In this document: piece by piece, positions 34,265 to 43,172 of the stretch
Position numbering within the stretch: position 1 is the stretch's first letter
Layout: every line of letters starts with the position of its first letter
NCBI RefSeq assembly: GCF_000020005.1
Contig: NC_010718.1
Coordinates: forward strand, 1,679,001 to 1,743,000
Reading direction: 5' to 3'
Length of the DNA: 64,000 nucleotides
From: Natranaerobius thermophilus JW/NM-WN-LF
GTDB taxonomy: Bacteria; Bacillota; Natranaerobiia; Natranaerobiales; Natranaerobiaceae
Program-made: the position numbers and the translations under genes
Notes under the pieces: model-generated
What the model was told of the DNA's origin: nothing
The model's input: only the letters and a program-made list of their open reading frames with translations
Databases searched by the model: none

Positions 34265-34727
34265 GTGTATTACCCAGTAATTCTTGGCGTGTATTATGAA
34301 CAGTTTTTTCTATATCTTGATAGGCTTTTAATGACCCCCTGATTACCAATGGTCTACCTATACTGGTGAGATTTAATCTTTGGCTGGTGTACCCACCTAT
34401 TCTCATCATTAAATTTACACAAGGTAAAGTGTTTACAAATTTCAGTTCACCTGAGTCAAGTCCGTATTTTTCCATAACATCTATTATGGCATTTTTAACA
34501 ACATGAGAGTTATTTTTCATGCCACAGGAATAAATTTCGTTTTGCTGTTCATCCTCACCAAAGAAATGTAAACGACCTGGAATGATATTTTTAGGGCTGT
34601 CAAAAATTCTGATAGAGTCCAATTCATCTATATCGGGTATTGAACCTTGAGGCAATAAACCCACATGAATTGCAGCAGCTATCACAGAAGAATGAGTACC
34701 TCCAAAACAATGATAGACTATTTTCAT
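34248..34727 (-). CDS. DUF3189 family protein
   Basis: 159 residues. The N-terminus KIVYHCFGGTHSSVIAAAIH and the segment IFDSPKNIIPGRLHFFGEDE are typical of DUF3189, found in spore-forming Firmicutes and of unknown function. C- and H-containing motifs at the start could bind a metal or phosphate. ATG at 34727 is preferred; the frame also has an in-frame TTG at 34739. It is the last gene of the spoIIP cluster, 70 bases after the capping-subunit gene. Confidence 0.8.
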   Translation of the reverse strand: MKIVYHCFGGTHSSVIAAAIHVGLLPQGSIPDIDELDSIRIFDSPKNIIPGRLHFFGEDEQQNEIYSCGMKNNSHVVKNAIIDVMEKYGLDSGELKFVNTLPCVNLMMRIGGYTSQRLNLTSIGRPLVIRGSLKAYQDIEKTVHNTRQELLGNTQEEVQ

Positions 34728-34798
34728 GTTATCACCCAAACTTTCACATTTAATTTTTGTTTGATTGTTTGGACTGTTTCTGTTAAATCAAATATAAA

Positions 34799-34981
34799 TC
34801 AACTAGAAATTATTAAAACACCATTATCCAAACTATGTACTATTCCTCGAGTAATTCTGGCAACTATTCTTGCTGTTCTTTCAGCATCCTCTTTAGAATT
34901 TTCATAGAAAATCGGAATGGTTCCACTAGAAACTTTTTCCGGGTATATAGTCACTAAAGCAACAATAATGTTTTCTCTCAT
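34799..34981 (-). CDS. Capping complex subunit for YIEGIA (small protein)
   Basis: 60 residues beginning MRENIIVALVTIYPEKVSSG and ending HSLDNGVLIISS. Length and sequence fit the small partner family annotated as capping complex subunit for YIEGIA. The ATG overlaps the stop of the YIEGIA gene by 4 bases (ATGA), so translation is coupled and the two probably act together. Biochemical function is not established. Confidence 0.75.
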   Translation of the reverse strand: MRENIIVALVTIYPEKVSSGTIPIFYENSKEDAERTARIVARITRGIVHSLDNGVLIISS

Positions 34982-35907
34982 TTGTCATTCCCTGCCTTAT
35001 AACCAGGTCTTGATTTCAAAGGATAGCGTAGAGCACTTTCTAATATTGGAACATATTTAACTGCTTCAATTAAATAATCAGGATTTCCCTCTAGTGGGAT
35101 GATAACCATAGCTAATCTCCCAGTATCTAGATCTCTCCGGATAACAGGAGTAAACTCTTCGGTATTTACATCTTTATAGACTCCTAGCATTGAAGCCACA
35201 TCATGAACAATTGCCATTCTTTGACCAGTATTGGTAAGTGTAGCACCGGCATTGTCGTTCTTAGGTGTTATGATTAAGCCAAATCCTTTATTTAAAATGG
35301 TTTCTTGAACCTGAGAATCACCGTAATTAACCATTGGAATATCTTCAACAAATAGTAGTGAATCGTCAAAAGATAGCTCTCCTAATTGAATATCAGCAAA
35401 ATCTCCAACTTTTTTACCTCTCATAATTCTGAATGTGGCCAAAGTAGCAGAAACTCCTATAATCCCGCCAATTAAGGAGCTTACTGTCAAATAAGTAGCA
35501 GTACTAGTTAACAAGGCAGCAGCCATAACCAGATAATTCCTGGCTTCAAAAACTTTAGAAATTCCTTCTATATATTGATTTCCTCTTGGAACTAATTCTG
35601 TACTTTCTAAGTTAGTTAGAGTTTCTCTTTCCATATTTCTTATTTCTCTGAACTGTTGAGCTGCTAGAGCCAAAAAGGTTACTGCTGTGTATTCTTCTTC
35701 CAAAAGTGCAGGAATAGCTACTGCTCCTAAAAAGGCTGCAACGAATCCTAGTGATAAATGAATGACATTACCATGGGGATAGGATGGATATATGCGAAAG
35801 TCCGATCTTAGTAATATGTAACGAGCCCCTGTACCGATAACTGTACCTAATGCTATTGCTTGGAGTTGTATTTCTATTTCAGGAATCATCATCCTCAACC
35901 CGGTCAT
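34978..35907 (-). CDS. YIEGIA family membrane protein
   Basis: 309 residues with several hydrophobic segments (about 13-30, 50-85, 125-165) and a cytoplasmic C-terminal part (about 175-300). The family motif appears as NQYIEGISKVF. It is found in spore formers, near spoIIP or spoIVA. Its first 29 bases overlap spoIIP. The start is uncertain: in-frame ATGs at 35907, 35892 and 35889 are all possible. A role in sporulation is inferred only from neighbours. Confidence 0.75.
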   Translation of the reverse strand: MTGLRMMIPEIEIQLQAIALGTVIGTGARYILLRSDFRIYPSYPHGNVIHLSLGFVAAFLGAVAIPALLEEEYTAVTFLALAAQQFREIRNMERETLTNLESTELVPRGNQYIEGISKVFEARNYLVMAAALLTSTATYLTVSSLIGGIIGVSATLATFRIMRGKKVGDFADIQLGELSFDDSLLFVEDIPMVNYGDSQVQETILNKGFGLIITPKNDNAGATLTNTGQRMAIVHDVASMLGVYKDVNTEEFTPVIRRDLDTGRLAMVIIPLEGNPDYLIEAVKYVPILESALRYPLKSRPGYKAGNDK

Positions 35908-37222
35908 CTAAATTTTGTGAGTTATGGTCCTTATCCTTGGCATCAGTTTTTTGATCGCTGTTGCTTTCATTCTTATTCTTGGTTTTAAATAATGGACCCA
36001 GATAGTTGGCAAATTCAGTGGATACAAATTGGCTTAGTTTGCGTTTAATATCGTCGAAACTGCCAGCATTGATAGCCACAAATATAATGCCTCCTAAAAC
36101 AACGGCTCCAATTATCCATAAGATAGAACTACCGATACGGCCCATAATGCCACCACCATTACCGGCACCACCACCGTTAATCAGTCCTCCGGCAGCGCCA
36201 TTAAGATCATCATCGCCGTTACCGCCGTTTAGTTCTTCCACAACTACACTACCGAAGAGTTCGGCAGATTCTTCAGCTCCTTCTCTGGTAGTTTCTTGAC
36301 TACCAATTTCCGCCAGAATATTCCTTGGATGCATATCCTGATTGTAATTTCCTTCAGCGTATAAAATGCCTTTAACTAAATTCGGGTGCATTTCGTCGGC
36401 AGTAGCTTTTAACCTTTGTGCATATTCTTCTGTTTCTTGGATATTTTGTTGCTGTTGACCTATGACTAACAGCACTTGTACTCCTTCTTCGCCTTCAATT
36501 TCAGCTTTGTACTCCTCTCTCGGTGCAGCGTCTCTGTGAACATCAATCAATGCTGAAGGGTTTTCCTGCATAATTTCTTCAACTGTTCTTCTAGATCTGT
36601 CATAGGCACCAGCGTCATGGGGGACATGGGTCTCTTGGGACCAAATTACCGGTACATTTTCTTCTTCTATTGAATTGGCCATGGATTCGCCTACTTCTAG
36701 GATACCACCACCTTCTTCAATAGACTCTTCACCCTCACTGGGAACAAAACTCTCTGCTCCATGACTGTGATAAATACCCACTGGTCCTTCGTTATCTTCA
36801 TCCTGTACGGTAATTACCACATCACGCTTGACGAAATTATCTTCTAATGGGTCATGCTGATTTTCTTCCTCAATTTGTTGACCTGCCAGCTCTATCTCTT
36901 CTACAAATTCTGCATGAGCTGTGTCCTCTGAGATTTCTGTGATTTCATATAATTCATTGTCCTGATTGAGGTATTTATTTCCTGGTGATAAAAGACGACC
37001 TGTCTTTAATATTGTATTATCATCTTCATCTACAACCGTATAATACCCTTCTTCTCTCTCATAAAGTGGTTGTGCCTGTAAGGTTCCAGAAAAACAAGAA
37101 GTAATCAGGAACAAGAAACAAAAAGCAATATATATCATTGTTTTAACTTTCGAATTGTGATCTAAATAATCATACGAGTTGGCTGTATGTATTTTAAGTA
37201 TCGTCGGAGTTTTTATCCTCAT
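35879..37222 (-). CDS. spoIIP: Stage II sporulation protein P
   Basis: 447 residues. SpoIIP is the amidase/endopeptidase that cuts septal peptidoglycan so the mother-cell membrane can engulf the forespore. A late N-terminal signal/anchor lies at about 28-50 (MIYIAFCFLFLITSCF). The catalytic region shows IYHSHGAESFVP (zinc His and Glu), IDVHRDAAPREEY and a long alpha/beta core. An extra hydrophobic segment near 365-390 (ILWIIGAVVLGGIIFVAI) and a charged tail follow, after a glycine/asparagine-rich linker. ATG at 37222 follows GAGGTG by 7 bases, inside the end of the DUF1614 gene. Confidence 0.9.
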   Translation of the reverse strand: MRIKTPTILKIHTANSYDYLDHNSKVKTMIYIAFCFLFLITSCFSGTLQAQPLYEREEGYYTVVDEDDNTILKTGRLLSPGNKYLNQDNELYEITEISEDTAHAEFVEEIELAGQQIEEENQHDPLEDNFVKRDVVITVQDEDNEGPVGIYHSHGAESFVPSEGEESIEEGGGILEVGESMANSIEEENVPVIWSQETHVPHDAGAYDRSRRTVEEIMQENPSALIDVHRDAAPREEYKAEIEGEEGVQVLLVIGQQQQNIQETEEYAQRLKATADEMHPNLVKGILYAEGNYNQDMHPRNILAEIGSQETTREGAEESAELFGSVVVEELNGGNGDDDLNGAAGGLINGGGAGNGGGIMGRIGSSILWIIGAVVLGGIIFVAINAGSFDDIKRKLSQFVSTEFANYLGPLFKTKNKNESNSDQKTDAKDKDHNSQNLDDRVEDDDS

Positions 37223-37943
37223 CTTCTTTCACCTCGCTTTGGGTCAGTTCTTCACTTGTCTCTTGTAGAGATAGGTCTGGTTTGAAATCTTGAGTTTGGG
37301 ATCTATCTCTATCACCTAAGTTGTCATCATCTTTTTGGTCTGGCCCACCAGTTAAACGTTCATAACTTTCACCAACAATTTCAGCTAAACCAACAGAGAT
37401 TAAGCCAGCCAAAACTACTGCATCAAATATTCCAGCTCCACCTATGATAGTGGTGCCTTGAACCCCTCTTATAAAAACATCGGCCATGGCAAAAATATCA
37501 CTTAATACAATTCCCGTAATACCAGCAATAAAAGCTCCCCGGCGGGATCTACCTGCTATATAAGCAATGACACCGGCAATTATCCCAAACGTAAATGTTG
37601 GATCAAGAATTCCAGCGTAAGTTGGCTCCAATGGTAAAATTCTCATTGCATAAAATATAGCTATTCCAGTTATTACAGCAGCTAATGCACTTCGCAAACG
37701 TTCTCTATTGTCCGCTTTATAAAATAAATATCCAACTAAAACCAGTGGAACAATACCACCACCTATGTTAATAGCAAAATTATCGGCCAGTGGTATGTCT
37801 GGCAGAAAGCCACCAATAATCATAGCTGCGATAAACCATAAGGCAATTTTGTCCGTAAGTCCCATTCTATCCAAAACTCGCTGTAAAACACCAAAATAAA
37901 CTAATGCGGCTACAGCGAGCAATAACACATAACCATAAAACAA
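37194..37943 (-). CDS. DUF1614-like integral membrane protein
   Basis: 249 residues with about seven hydrophobic segments in the first 200, then a very acidic cytoplasmic tail (KEDEDKNSDD). Glycine-rich loops (MIIGGFLPDIPLADNF; GGAGIFDAVVLAGLISVG) match DUF1614. Function unknown. It is the first gene of the cluster and overlaps spoIIP by 29 bases, so it should be made together with SpoIIP. Confidence 0.7.
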   Translation of the reverse strand: MFYGYVLLLAVAALVYFGVLQRVLDRMGLTDKIALWFIAAMIIGGFLPDIPLADNFAINIGGGIVPLVLVGYLFYKADNRERLRSALAAVITGIAIFYAMRILPLEPTYAGILDPTFTFGIIAGVIAYIAGRSRRGAFIAGITGIVLSDIFAMADVFIRGVQGTTIIGGAGIFDAVVLAGLISVGLAEIVGESYERLTGGPDQKDDDNLGDRDRSQTQDFKPDLSLQETSEELTQSEVKEDEDKNSDDT

Positions 37944-38045
37944 CTATCTCACTCCCTTTACTTATCAATAATTGATTTGGCATCTTTTATAGTAACCTAA
38001 ATGTTTTGAAATTATTCTATTATTATTTAATAACTAGCAATAAAA

Positions 38046-38069
38046 AAAACGCGCTAGTTAGCGCGTTTT
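38046..38069 (-). terminator. Terminator after fni
   Basis: AAAACGCGCTA (38046-38056) pairs with TAGCGCGTTTT (38059-38069) around GT, with a long A run on the left that is the minus-strand T tail. Confidence 0.9.
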
Positions 38070-38074
38070 TCTAC

Positions 38075-39127
38075 CTATCTGCGTGCGTATTTTTTGACGT
38101 CTATACCTCTAAGATCAGCATGTTCCCTTAGTTTTCCAGTGATTAGTAAGGGAGTCTGGCATAATTGAGATATACTGGTGGCACCACACATTAACATCAT
38201 TGACCTCAACTCAGTTAGCAGTTGCTCTAGTTGAGAAATCAGTTCATCTTGGCCATAATGCCACAAAATGTGTAAGGGATAGCCAGCTAAAGCAACACAC
38301 CTGGCACCTAAGGCTAAAGCTTTAGTTATTTCTATTGACCTGGAGAAGCCTCCTGAAGCAATAATATCCAAATTATGATAACTACTTTCTACAGCTTCTA
38401 AAAGTGAACTTCCAGTGTCAATCCCCCAATCTTTAGCTGATGGCAGGTTAGGTTGTTCTAACCGACTATTTTCTAAATTTATGAAATTGGTACCACCACA
38501 ACCTGAAATATCTACAGCTTTTACGCCAATATCCATCAGTTTCGATATTTCTTCTTTTTTAACTCCAAAGCCCACTTCTTTTACAATAACTGGAATATCT
38601 ACATAGTCAATTATCTTAGCTATGTTATTTGCATAACCTTGAAATGATCGATCCCCTTCACCCATGGCCAACTCCTGTGGAATATTTAAATGTATTTGCA
38701 AGCCATCAGCTTTTATCATTTCACATATCTGTTGAGCCATTTGGGGAGTAGCATAAGCCCCAATATTGGCAAATATGACTCCACGGGGATTTTCCCTTCG
38801 AACTACTTCAAATGTATCTTGATAATTTTGGTCTTCAAGGGCTATCTTCTGGCTACCAACAGCCATGGGTATATTAACTTCCCTTGCTACACTAGCAATT
38901 TTCTTATTTAATTGATAAGCTTCTTGGGTCCCTCCAGTAATGGCGTTAATCATAATTGGATTATTAAAATTGAGACCACAAAGAGATGTAGATAAATTAA
39001 TTTCATCGTAATTACATTCAGGTAAACAATTATGAAGTAACTTTATGTCTTCTAGAATATTTTGAGTATCATATTGGTTAATTGCTAGATGTAAATGATC
39101 TGATTTCCTATCACTTCGATTTATCAT
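38075..39127 (-). CDS. fni: Type 2 isopentenyl-diphosphate delta-isomerase
   Basis: 350 residues. An FMN-dependent isomerase interconverting isopentenyl and dimethylallyl diphosphate. Typical segments: RKSDHLHLA at the N-terminus, NPIMINAITGG, AVGSQK, VKEVGFG, DISGCGGTNF and ASGGFSRSIEI. It overlaps the upstream IspH-S1 gene, so both are isoprenoid functions on one message. The ATG at 39127 fits AAGGAAG better than the ATG at 39136, but both are in frame. Confidence 0.95.
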   Translation of the reverse strand: MINRSDRKSDHLHLAINQYDTQNILEDIKLLHNCLPECNYDEINLSTSLCGLNFNNPIMINAITGGTQEAYQLNKKIASVAREVNIPMAVGSQKIALEDQNYQDTFEVVRRENPRGVIFANIGAYATPQMAQQICEMIKADGLQIHLNIPQELAMGEGDRSFQGYANNIAKIIDYVDIPVIVKEVGFGVKKEEISKLMDIGVKAVDISGCGGTNFINLENSRLEQPNLPSAKDWGIDTGSSLLEAVESSYHNLDIIASGGFSRSIEITKALALGARCVALAGYPLHILWHYGQDELISQLEQLLTELRSMMLMCGATSISQLCQTPLLITGKLREHADLRGIDVKKYARR

Positions 39128-41228
39128 CCTTATCATCTTCCTTTATTTCCTCTAGTACATCACCAAACATATCTCCTAATTTCACACCTTCTTCTTCCTC
39201 TTGACTATCCTGATATTTTGCAAACTCTTCTTGTTCTTGTTCTTTTTTGCTTTTTCCCTGAGCTTCTTTGATACTTAAACTAACCTTTTTCTGCTGATCA
39301 TCTATACTTAATATTTTGACGGTAACTTGATCACCCTCATTAACTACATCTTGGGTTTTAGCAACATGATCATCGGATAATTGAGAAATATGACAAAGTC
39401 CTTCAACACCTGGTGTGATTTCAATAAATGCACCAAAATTAACAGTTCTAACAACCTTGCCTTGAACGATATCTCCAGATTTATACTGTTTCATAAAAGT
39501 TTCAAAGGGATCAGGCTGTGCTTCTTTAATACTTAATGATATACGTTCATTTTCAGGATCTAAGCTTAATACTTTTACCTTAACATTTTCCCCAGTTTCT
39601 AATTCACTTTCAGGATGGTCAATTCTACTATGTGAAATTTGAGAAATATGACATAAACCATCAATTCCACCGATATCGATGAAGGCTCCAAAATCGGTTA
39701 ACCTTTTAACGGTTCCGTCGACGATATCACCTTCTGTAATAGTTTCCATGGTTTTATTTTTCTTTTCTTCCTGTTCCTGTTCTAAAATATTTTTCTGGCT
39801 TAGTACTATCTTATTTCTAGAACGATCCAATTCTATGGGTTTCAGTCTCAATTCTTCTCCCACATACTTGCTTAAATCGGGTACATAATGTATGTCTACG
39901 TGGGAGGCTGGTATAAACCCTTGTAATTGACCTAAATCAACGACCAAACCACCTTTGACTTCCTCTGTCACTTGTGCTTTGATTTCTTCATCATTTTCCA
40001 TAAGCTGTTCCAATTGCTCCCATTGTTTATCTTTGTCAGCCCATTTTTTAGAAAGTATTAATTGTCCTTCTTCGTCATCAACTTTCACCACTTTAACATC
40101 AATTTCGTCTCCCTCAGAAAGTAAATCCTCTAGAGATTCTCCTTCCTTTATTGGCATTTCGTTAACTGGTACTGAGCCTTCAAATTTATAACCTACATCA
40201 ATCATTGCTTCATCTTCTGTTACTTTAACTACCTTTCCTTTAACGACTTGTCCCCTGTCAAGTTTGTCAGCCGAATCTTCTGTTGCTTTCATTAATTCAT
40301 CTTGGCTTTCTTGAGTTGACTCATCTGAATTAGTATTAAGGTTTTCATTTTGCTCTTCAAATTCTCTCATTTTACCAACTACCTCCTTTATAGTCCAATC
40401 AGGTGTCGAGGCCCCTGCCGTCACACCTATCTTTTTACAGCCCAAAAACCAATCTGTTTTTAGTTCCTTAGCTGTCTCAATATGATAAGTAGGTACACCT
40501 TCCTTGACAGCTAACTCTTTTAGTTTTTTGGTATTTGAGCTGTTATATCCTCCAACGACAATCATGACATCCACTTGCCCTGCTAACTCTTTAGTGGCAG
40601 TTTGTCGTTTTTGAGTGGCATCACATATAGTGTTATGAACTATTGTATTTGGGTTTCTATCAAGTATTTTTTCCACAATTTCATTAAATTTTTCTTCTCT
40701 TAATGTAGTTTGAGCAACTACAGCAGTTTTATTAGATATTTCTATATCATTAACTTGTTCAGGTTTTTCAATCACAATGGCATTATTATCAGTCCATTCT
40801 TTAATTCCTTTCACTTCCGGATGATTAGGATCACCTACTATGAAAATTTGATACCCATCTTGATATAATTTACTTGCTTTCTGTTGTACCTTCCTAACAA
40901 AAGGACAAGTAGCGTCAATCACATCCGTATTACTTAAATTATTCAGCATCTTAAAAGTTTCCGGTCCAACTCCATGACTTCTAATAACGACATAATTATT
41001 AGTTTCTTCACTTAAACATTTCTTCGATTGGAGCTGGGTTAAATTTTCGATAATACCTATTCCTTTTTCTGTTAAGTTTTGTATAACCTCTTTATTATGT
41101 ACAATGGGGCCAAGGGTAAAAACTTGAATGTCCCGTGATGTATCAGTTTGTACAGCTTGGATTGTCTTATCTAAGGCTCTATTAACACCGCTACAGAAAC
41201 CAGCACCTTTTGCAACCAATATTTCCAA
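39111..41228 (-). CDS. ispH: IspH (LytB)-ribosomal protein S1 fusion
   Basis: 705 residues. The N-terminal half (1-275) is HMBPP reductase, with the three Fe-S cysteines in GAGFCSGVN, DATCPFVRK and NTICDATQK; it makes IPP and DMAPP in the last step of the MEP pathway. An acidic linker follows, then four S1 RNA-binding repeats (from about 315, e.g. RGQVVKGKVVKVTEDEAMID, KRLTDFGAFIDIGGIDGLCH, RTVNFGAFIEITPGVEGLCH). The TTG at 41228 gives MEILVAKGAGFCSG, like other IspH proteins, behind GAGGTGGGG. Such fusions occur in Clostridia. Confidence 0.95.
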   Translation of the reverse strand: MEILVAKGAGFCSGVNRALDKTIQAVQTDTSRDIQVFTLGPIVHNKEVIQNLTEKGIGIIENLTQLQSKKCLSEETNNYVVIRSHGVGPETFKMLNNLSNTDVIDATCPFVRKVQQKASKLYQDGYQIFIVGDPNHPEVKGIKEWTDNNAIVIEKPEQVNDIEISNKTAVVAQTTLREEKFNEIVEKILDRNPNTIVHNTICDATQKRQTATKELAGQVDVMIVVGGYNSSNTKKLKELAVKEGVPTYHIETAKELKTDWFLGCKKIGVTAGASTPDWTIKEVVGKMREFEEQNENLNTNSDESTQESQDELMKATEDSADKLDRGQVVKGKVVKVTEDEAMIDVGYKFEGSVPVNEMPIKEGESLEDLLSEGDEIDVKVVKVDDEEGQLILSKKWADKDKQWEQLEQLMENDEEIKAQVTEEVKGGLVVDLGQLQGFIPASHVDIHYVPDLSKYVGEELRLKPIELDRSRNKIVLSQKNILEQEQEEKKNKTMETITEGDIVDGTVKRLTDFGAFIDIGGIDGLCHISQISHSRIDHPESELETGENVKVKVLSLDPENERISLSIKEAQPDPFETFMKQYKSGDIVQGKVVRTVNFGAFIEITPGVEGLCHISQLSDDHVAKTQDVVNEGDQVTVKILSIDDQQKKVSLSIKEAQGKSKKEQEQEEFAKYQDSQEEEEGVKLGDMFGDVLEEIKEDDKDDKSK

Positions 41229-41286
41229 TAATCCCCACCTCAACTTCTAGATAATTGTCTTAATCTAAATTATTTTTGTCAATTAT

Positions 41287-41874
41287 CTAATTTAATTCAC
41301 TGTTAATTGTGTCCATTATATACTGACTAAAACCTAGCAGTGGATCCTCCGATTTTGCAAAATCTAGTTCATCATAATTGACAGGTTGATGAACAACTAC
41401 ACGAGTTTTTCGAAACAATCTATAAGGACCTATTATAGTAACTGGTACTACGTGAGCTTTACTTCTAGCCGCTAGAAATCCTACACCTTTTAAAGGTTTT
41501 TTGTCTTCACTATGTCTTGTTCCCTCGGGGAAAATACCAAAAACACAATTTTTTGATAACTGTTTCAAAGATAATTTTATAGCATTCCTATCAACTTGTC
41601 CTCTTTTTACAGGTAAAGCGCCTAATAAGTAAATTATCCTTCCAATCACAGGGATGTTAAATAATTCTTCTTTAGCCATAAAAGTTACATGAGGTTCAGA
41701 TATACATCCTAGTAAAATCGGATCGAGAAGTGATATATGATTAGAGCAAATAATAGCCGGACCATTGTGAGGTAGATTTTGTTTACCTTCAAGTTTAATT
41801 GGATAAACAACTTTAAATAATAGTCTAAATAAAAAGCGAAGTACTATATACAATGAAGTTCTTTTATTTTCCAT
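41287..41874 (-). CDS. plsC: 1-acyl-sn-glycerol-3-phosphate acyltransferase
   Basis: 195 residues. It adds the second acyl chain to lysophosphatidic acid at the membrane. The HX4D motif is NHISLLDP and the acceptor motif FPEGTRHS; an N-terminal hydrophobic segment anchors it. The ATG at 41874 has better spacing to AGGGTGA than the one at 41880. The start lies within cmk, so the two are coupled. Confidence 0.93.
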   Translation of the reverse strand: MENKRTSLYIVLRFLFRLLFKVVYPIKLEGKQNLPHNGPAIICSNHISLLDPILLGCISEPHVTFMAKEELFNIPVIGRIIYLLGALPVKRGQVDRNAIKLSLKQLSKNCVFGIFPEGTRHSEDKKPLKGVGFLAARSKAHVVPVTIIGPYRLFRKTRVVVHQPVNYDELDFAKSEDPLLGFSQYIMDTINSELN

Positions 41875-42559
41875 AGTCATTCACCCTGTTTTCAATGTGA
41901 CTAATCATTTGCTGTAAAACTTTTTCAGTTGACATATTAGTAGTATCAATTAAAATTGCATCTTCCGCCTTTTTAAGAGGGCTTAATTCTCTATTTTCAT
42001 CAATATTATCCCTTTTTTCTAGATCGGCCTGCACACTGTGCCAATTTTGATAGTGACCTTGGTCTTTTAACTCTATCCAGCGCCTATTAGCTCGTTCGTG
42101 TAAACTTGCAGTTAAGTAAAATTTGAAATCTGCATCTGGTAAAACATAAGTCCCAATATCTCGTCCGTCTACTACAGAACCTTTTTTACCAATTTCTCGT
42201 TGTTTTTCGATTAAAAACTCTCTAACTTCGTAATTACTAGCAACATAAGAAACGGCCTCAGAAACTTCAGGCCGGCGCAATTCCTTAGTAATATCCTTAC
42301 CATTAATATAAATTAGATTTTGACCATTTTGTGTAGTTTTAATATCCATTTGGATAGGTGAAAGAACATTTTTAACTGCTTCCTGTTCTTTTGGGTCAAT
42401 ACCACTGCTTAGAACAATCCAAGCAATGGCCCTGTACATAGCTCCCGTATCCAAGTATTTAAGTCCCAGTCGACTTGCTAACATCTTTGCTATAGTACTT
42501 TTACCCGCTCCTGCAGGACCATCTATTGCAATTACTAGATCTCCTTTATTAACTCTCAT
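41864..42559 (-). CDS. cmk: Cytidylate kinase
   Basis: 231 residues. It phosphorylates CMP and dCMP with ATP. P-loop AIDGPAGAGKSTIAK near the N-terminus, LDTGAMYRA, and VDGRDIGTYVLPDAD are typical. GAGAGG precedes the ATG. The order cmk-plsC-ispH/S1 is a common Clostridial arrangement. The 200-base gap upstream contains only an AT-rich stretch with a small palindrome (TAGATAG-ACA-CTATCTA at 42640-42656). Confidence 0.97.
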   Translation of the reverse strand: MRVNKGDLVIAIDGPAGAGKSTIAKMLASRLGLKYLDTGAMYRAIAWIVLSSGIDPKEQEAVKNVLSPIQMDIKTTQNGQNLIYINGKDITKELRRPEVSEAVSYVASNYEVREFLIEKQREIGKKGSVVDGRDIGTYVLPDADFKFYLTASLHERANRRWIELKDQGHYQNWHSVQADLEKRDNIDENRELSPLKKAEDAILIDTTNMSTEKVLQQMISHIENRVNDYGK

Positions 42560-42763
42560 TATATCAGACCTCTCACTTTCTCTATAATTGCTTAATTGAT
42601 TTTAATAATTAGATAAAAATATATCTTTGAATTTATATGTAGATAGACACTATCTATCAGTTTATTCGACAAAAATTTTCTTTATCCTCCTAGCAAAATT
42701 AAAAATCAAATAACTGACACGTCCTTAATTATAATAAGATAAAAAAATAAATTAAATTTTGAT

Positions 42764-43138
42764 TTATTCGTTGATTAAATCGGGTCTTAATTTACGAGCA
42801 TCTTTTAAGTATACTGCTTGGGGAGAGTGGTCTTCCGGTGCATAATATTGAATTAATACCCTAATACACTTGGGAAGACTATCGTCAACATCTATTTCCT
42901 GTGCACACATCAAAGGTGTGTTTGTCCAACCTAATTTTCTTGCAGCTTTTGCAGGAAAACAAGCCGTTAAGTCTTTAGTGGCTGTAAACATAACACTTAC
43001 AATGTCTTGTTCTCGTGACAAATCATTTTTATCTATTAATTCTTGTAATAAAGTTTTGGTTTGGGAAAGAATCTCTTGTTCTGTGTTTCTTTCAGTAGTT
43101 GTAGCACCTCGTACAGCAAATAATCTTTTTCCACTCAA
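42764..43138 (-). CDS. aroH: Chorismate mutase, AroH type
   Basis: 124 residues, the trimeric monofunctional form. It rearranges chorismate to prephenate for Phe and Tyr synthesis. N-terminal FAVRGATTTERNT and the later Arg in IRVLIQYYA contribute to the active site. The TTG start follows AGGAGGGG. Other shikimate genes are not in the window. Confidence 0.93.
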   Translation of the reverse strand: MSGKRLFAVRGATTTERNTEQEILSQTKTLLQELIDKNDLSREQDIVSVMFTATKDLTACFPAKAARKLGWTNTPLMCAQEIDVDDSLPKCIRVLIQYYAPEDHSPQAVYLKDARKLRPDLINE

Positions 43139-43172
43139 AAAGCATCCCCTCCTATATTTTCTATATTATCAT

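Noticed and set aside
42640-42656. Palindrome TAGATAG-ACA-CTATCTA before cmk
   Set aside because: Seven pairs in an AT-rich gap with no promoter context; chance is a fair explanation.
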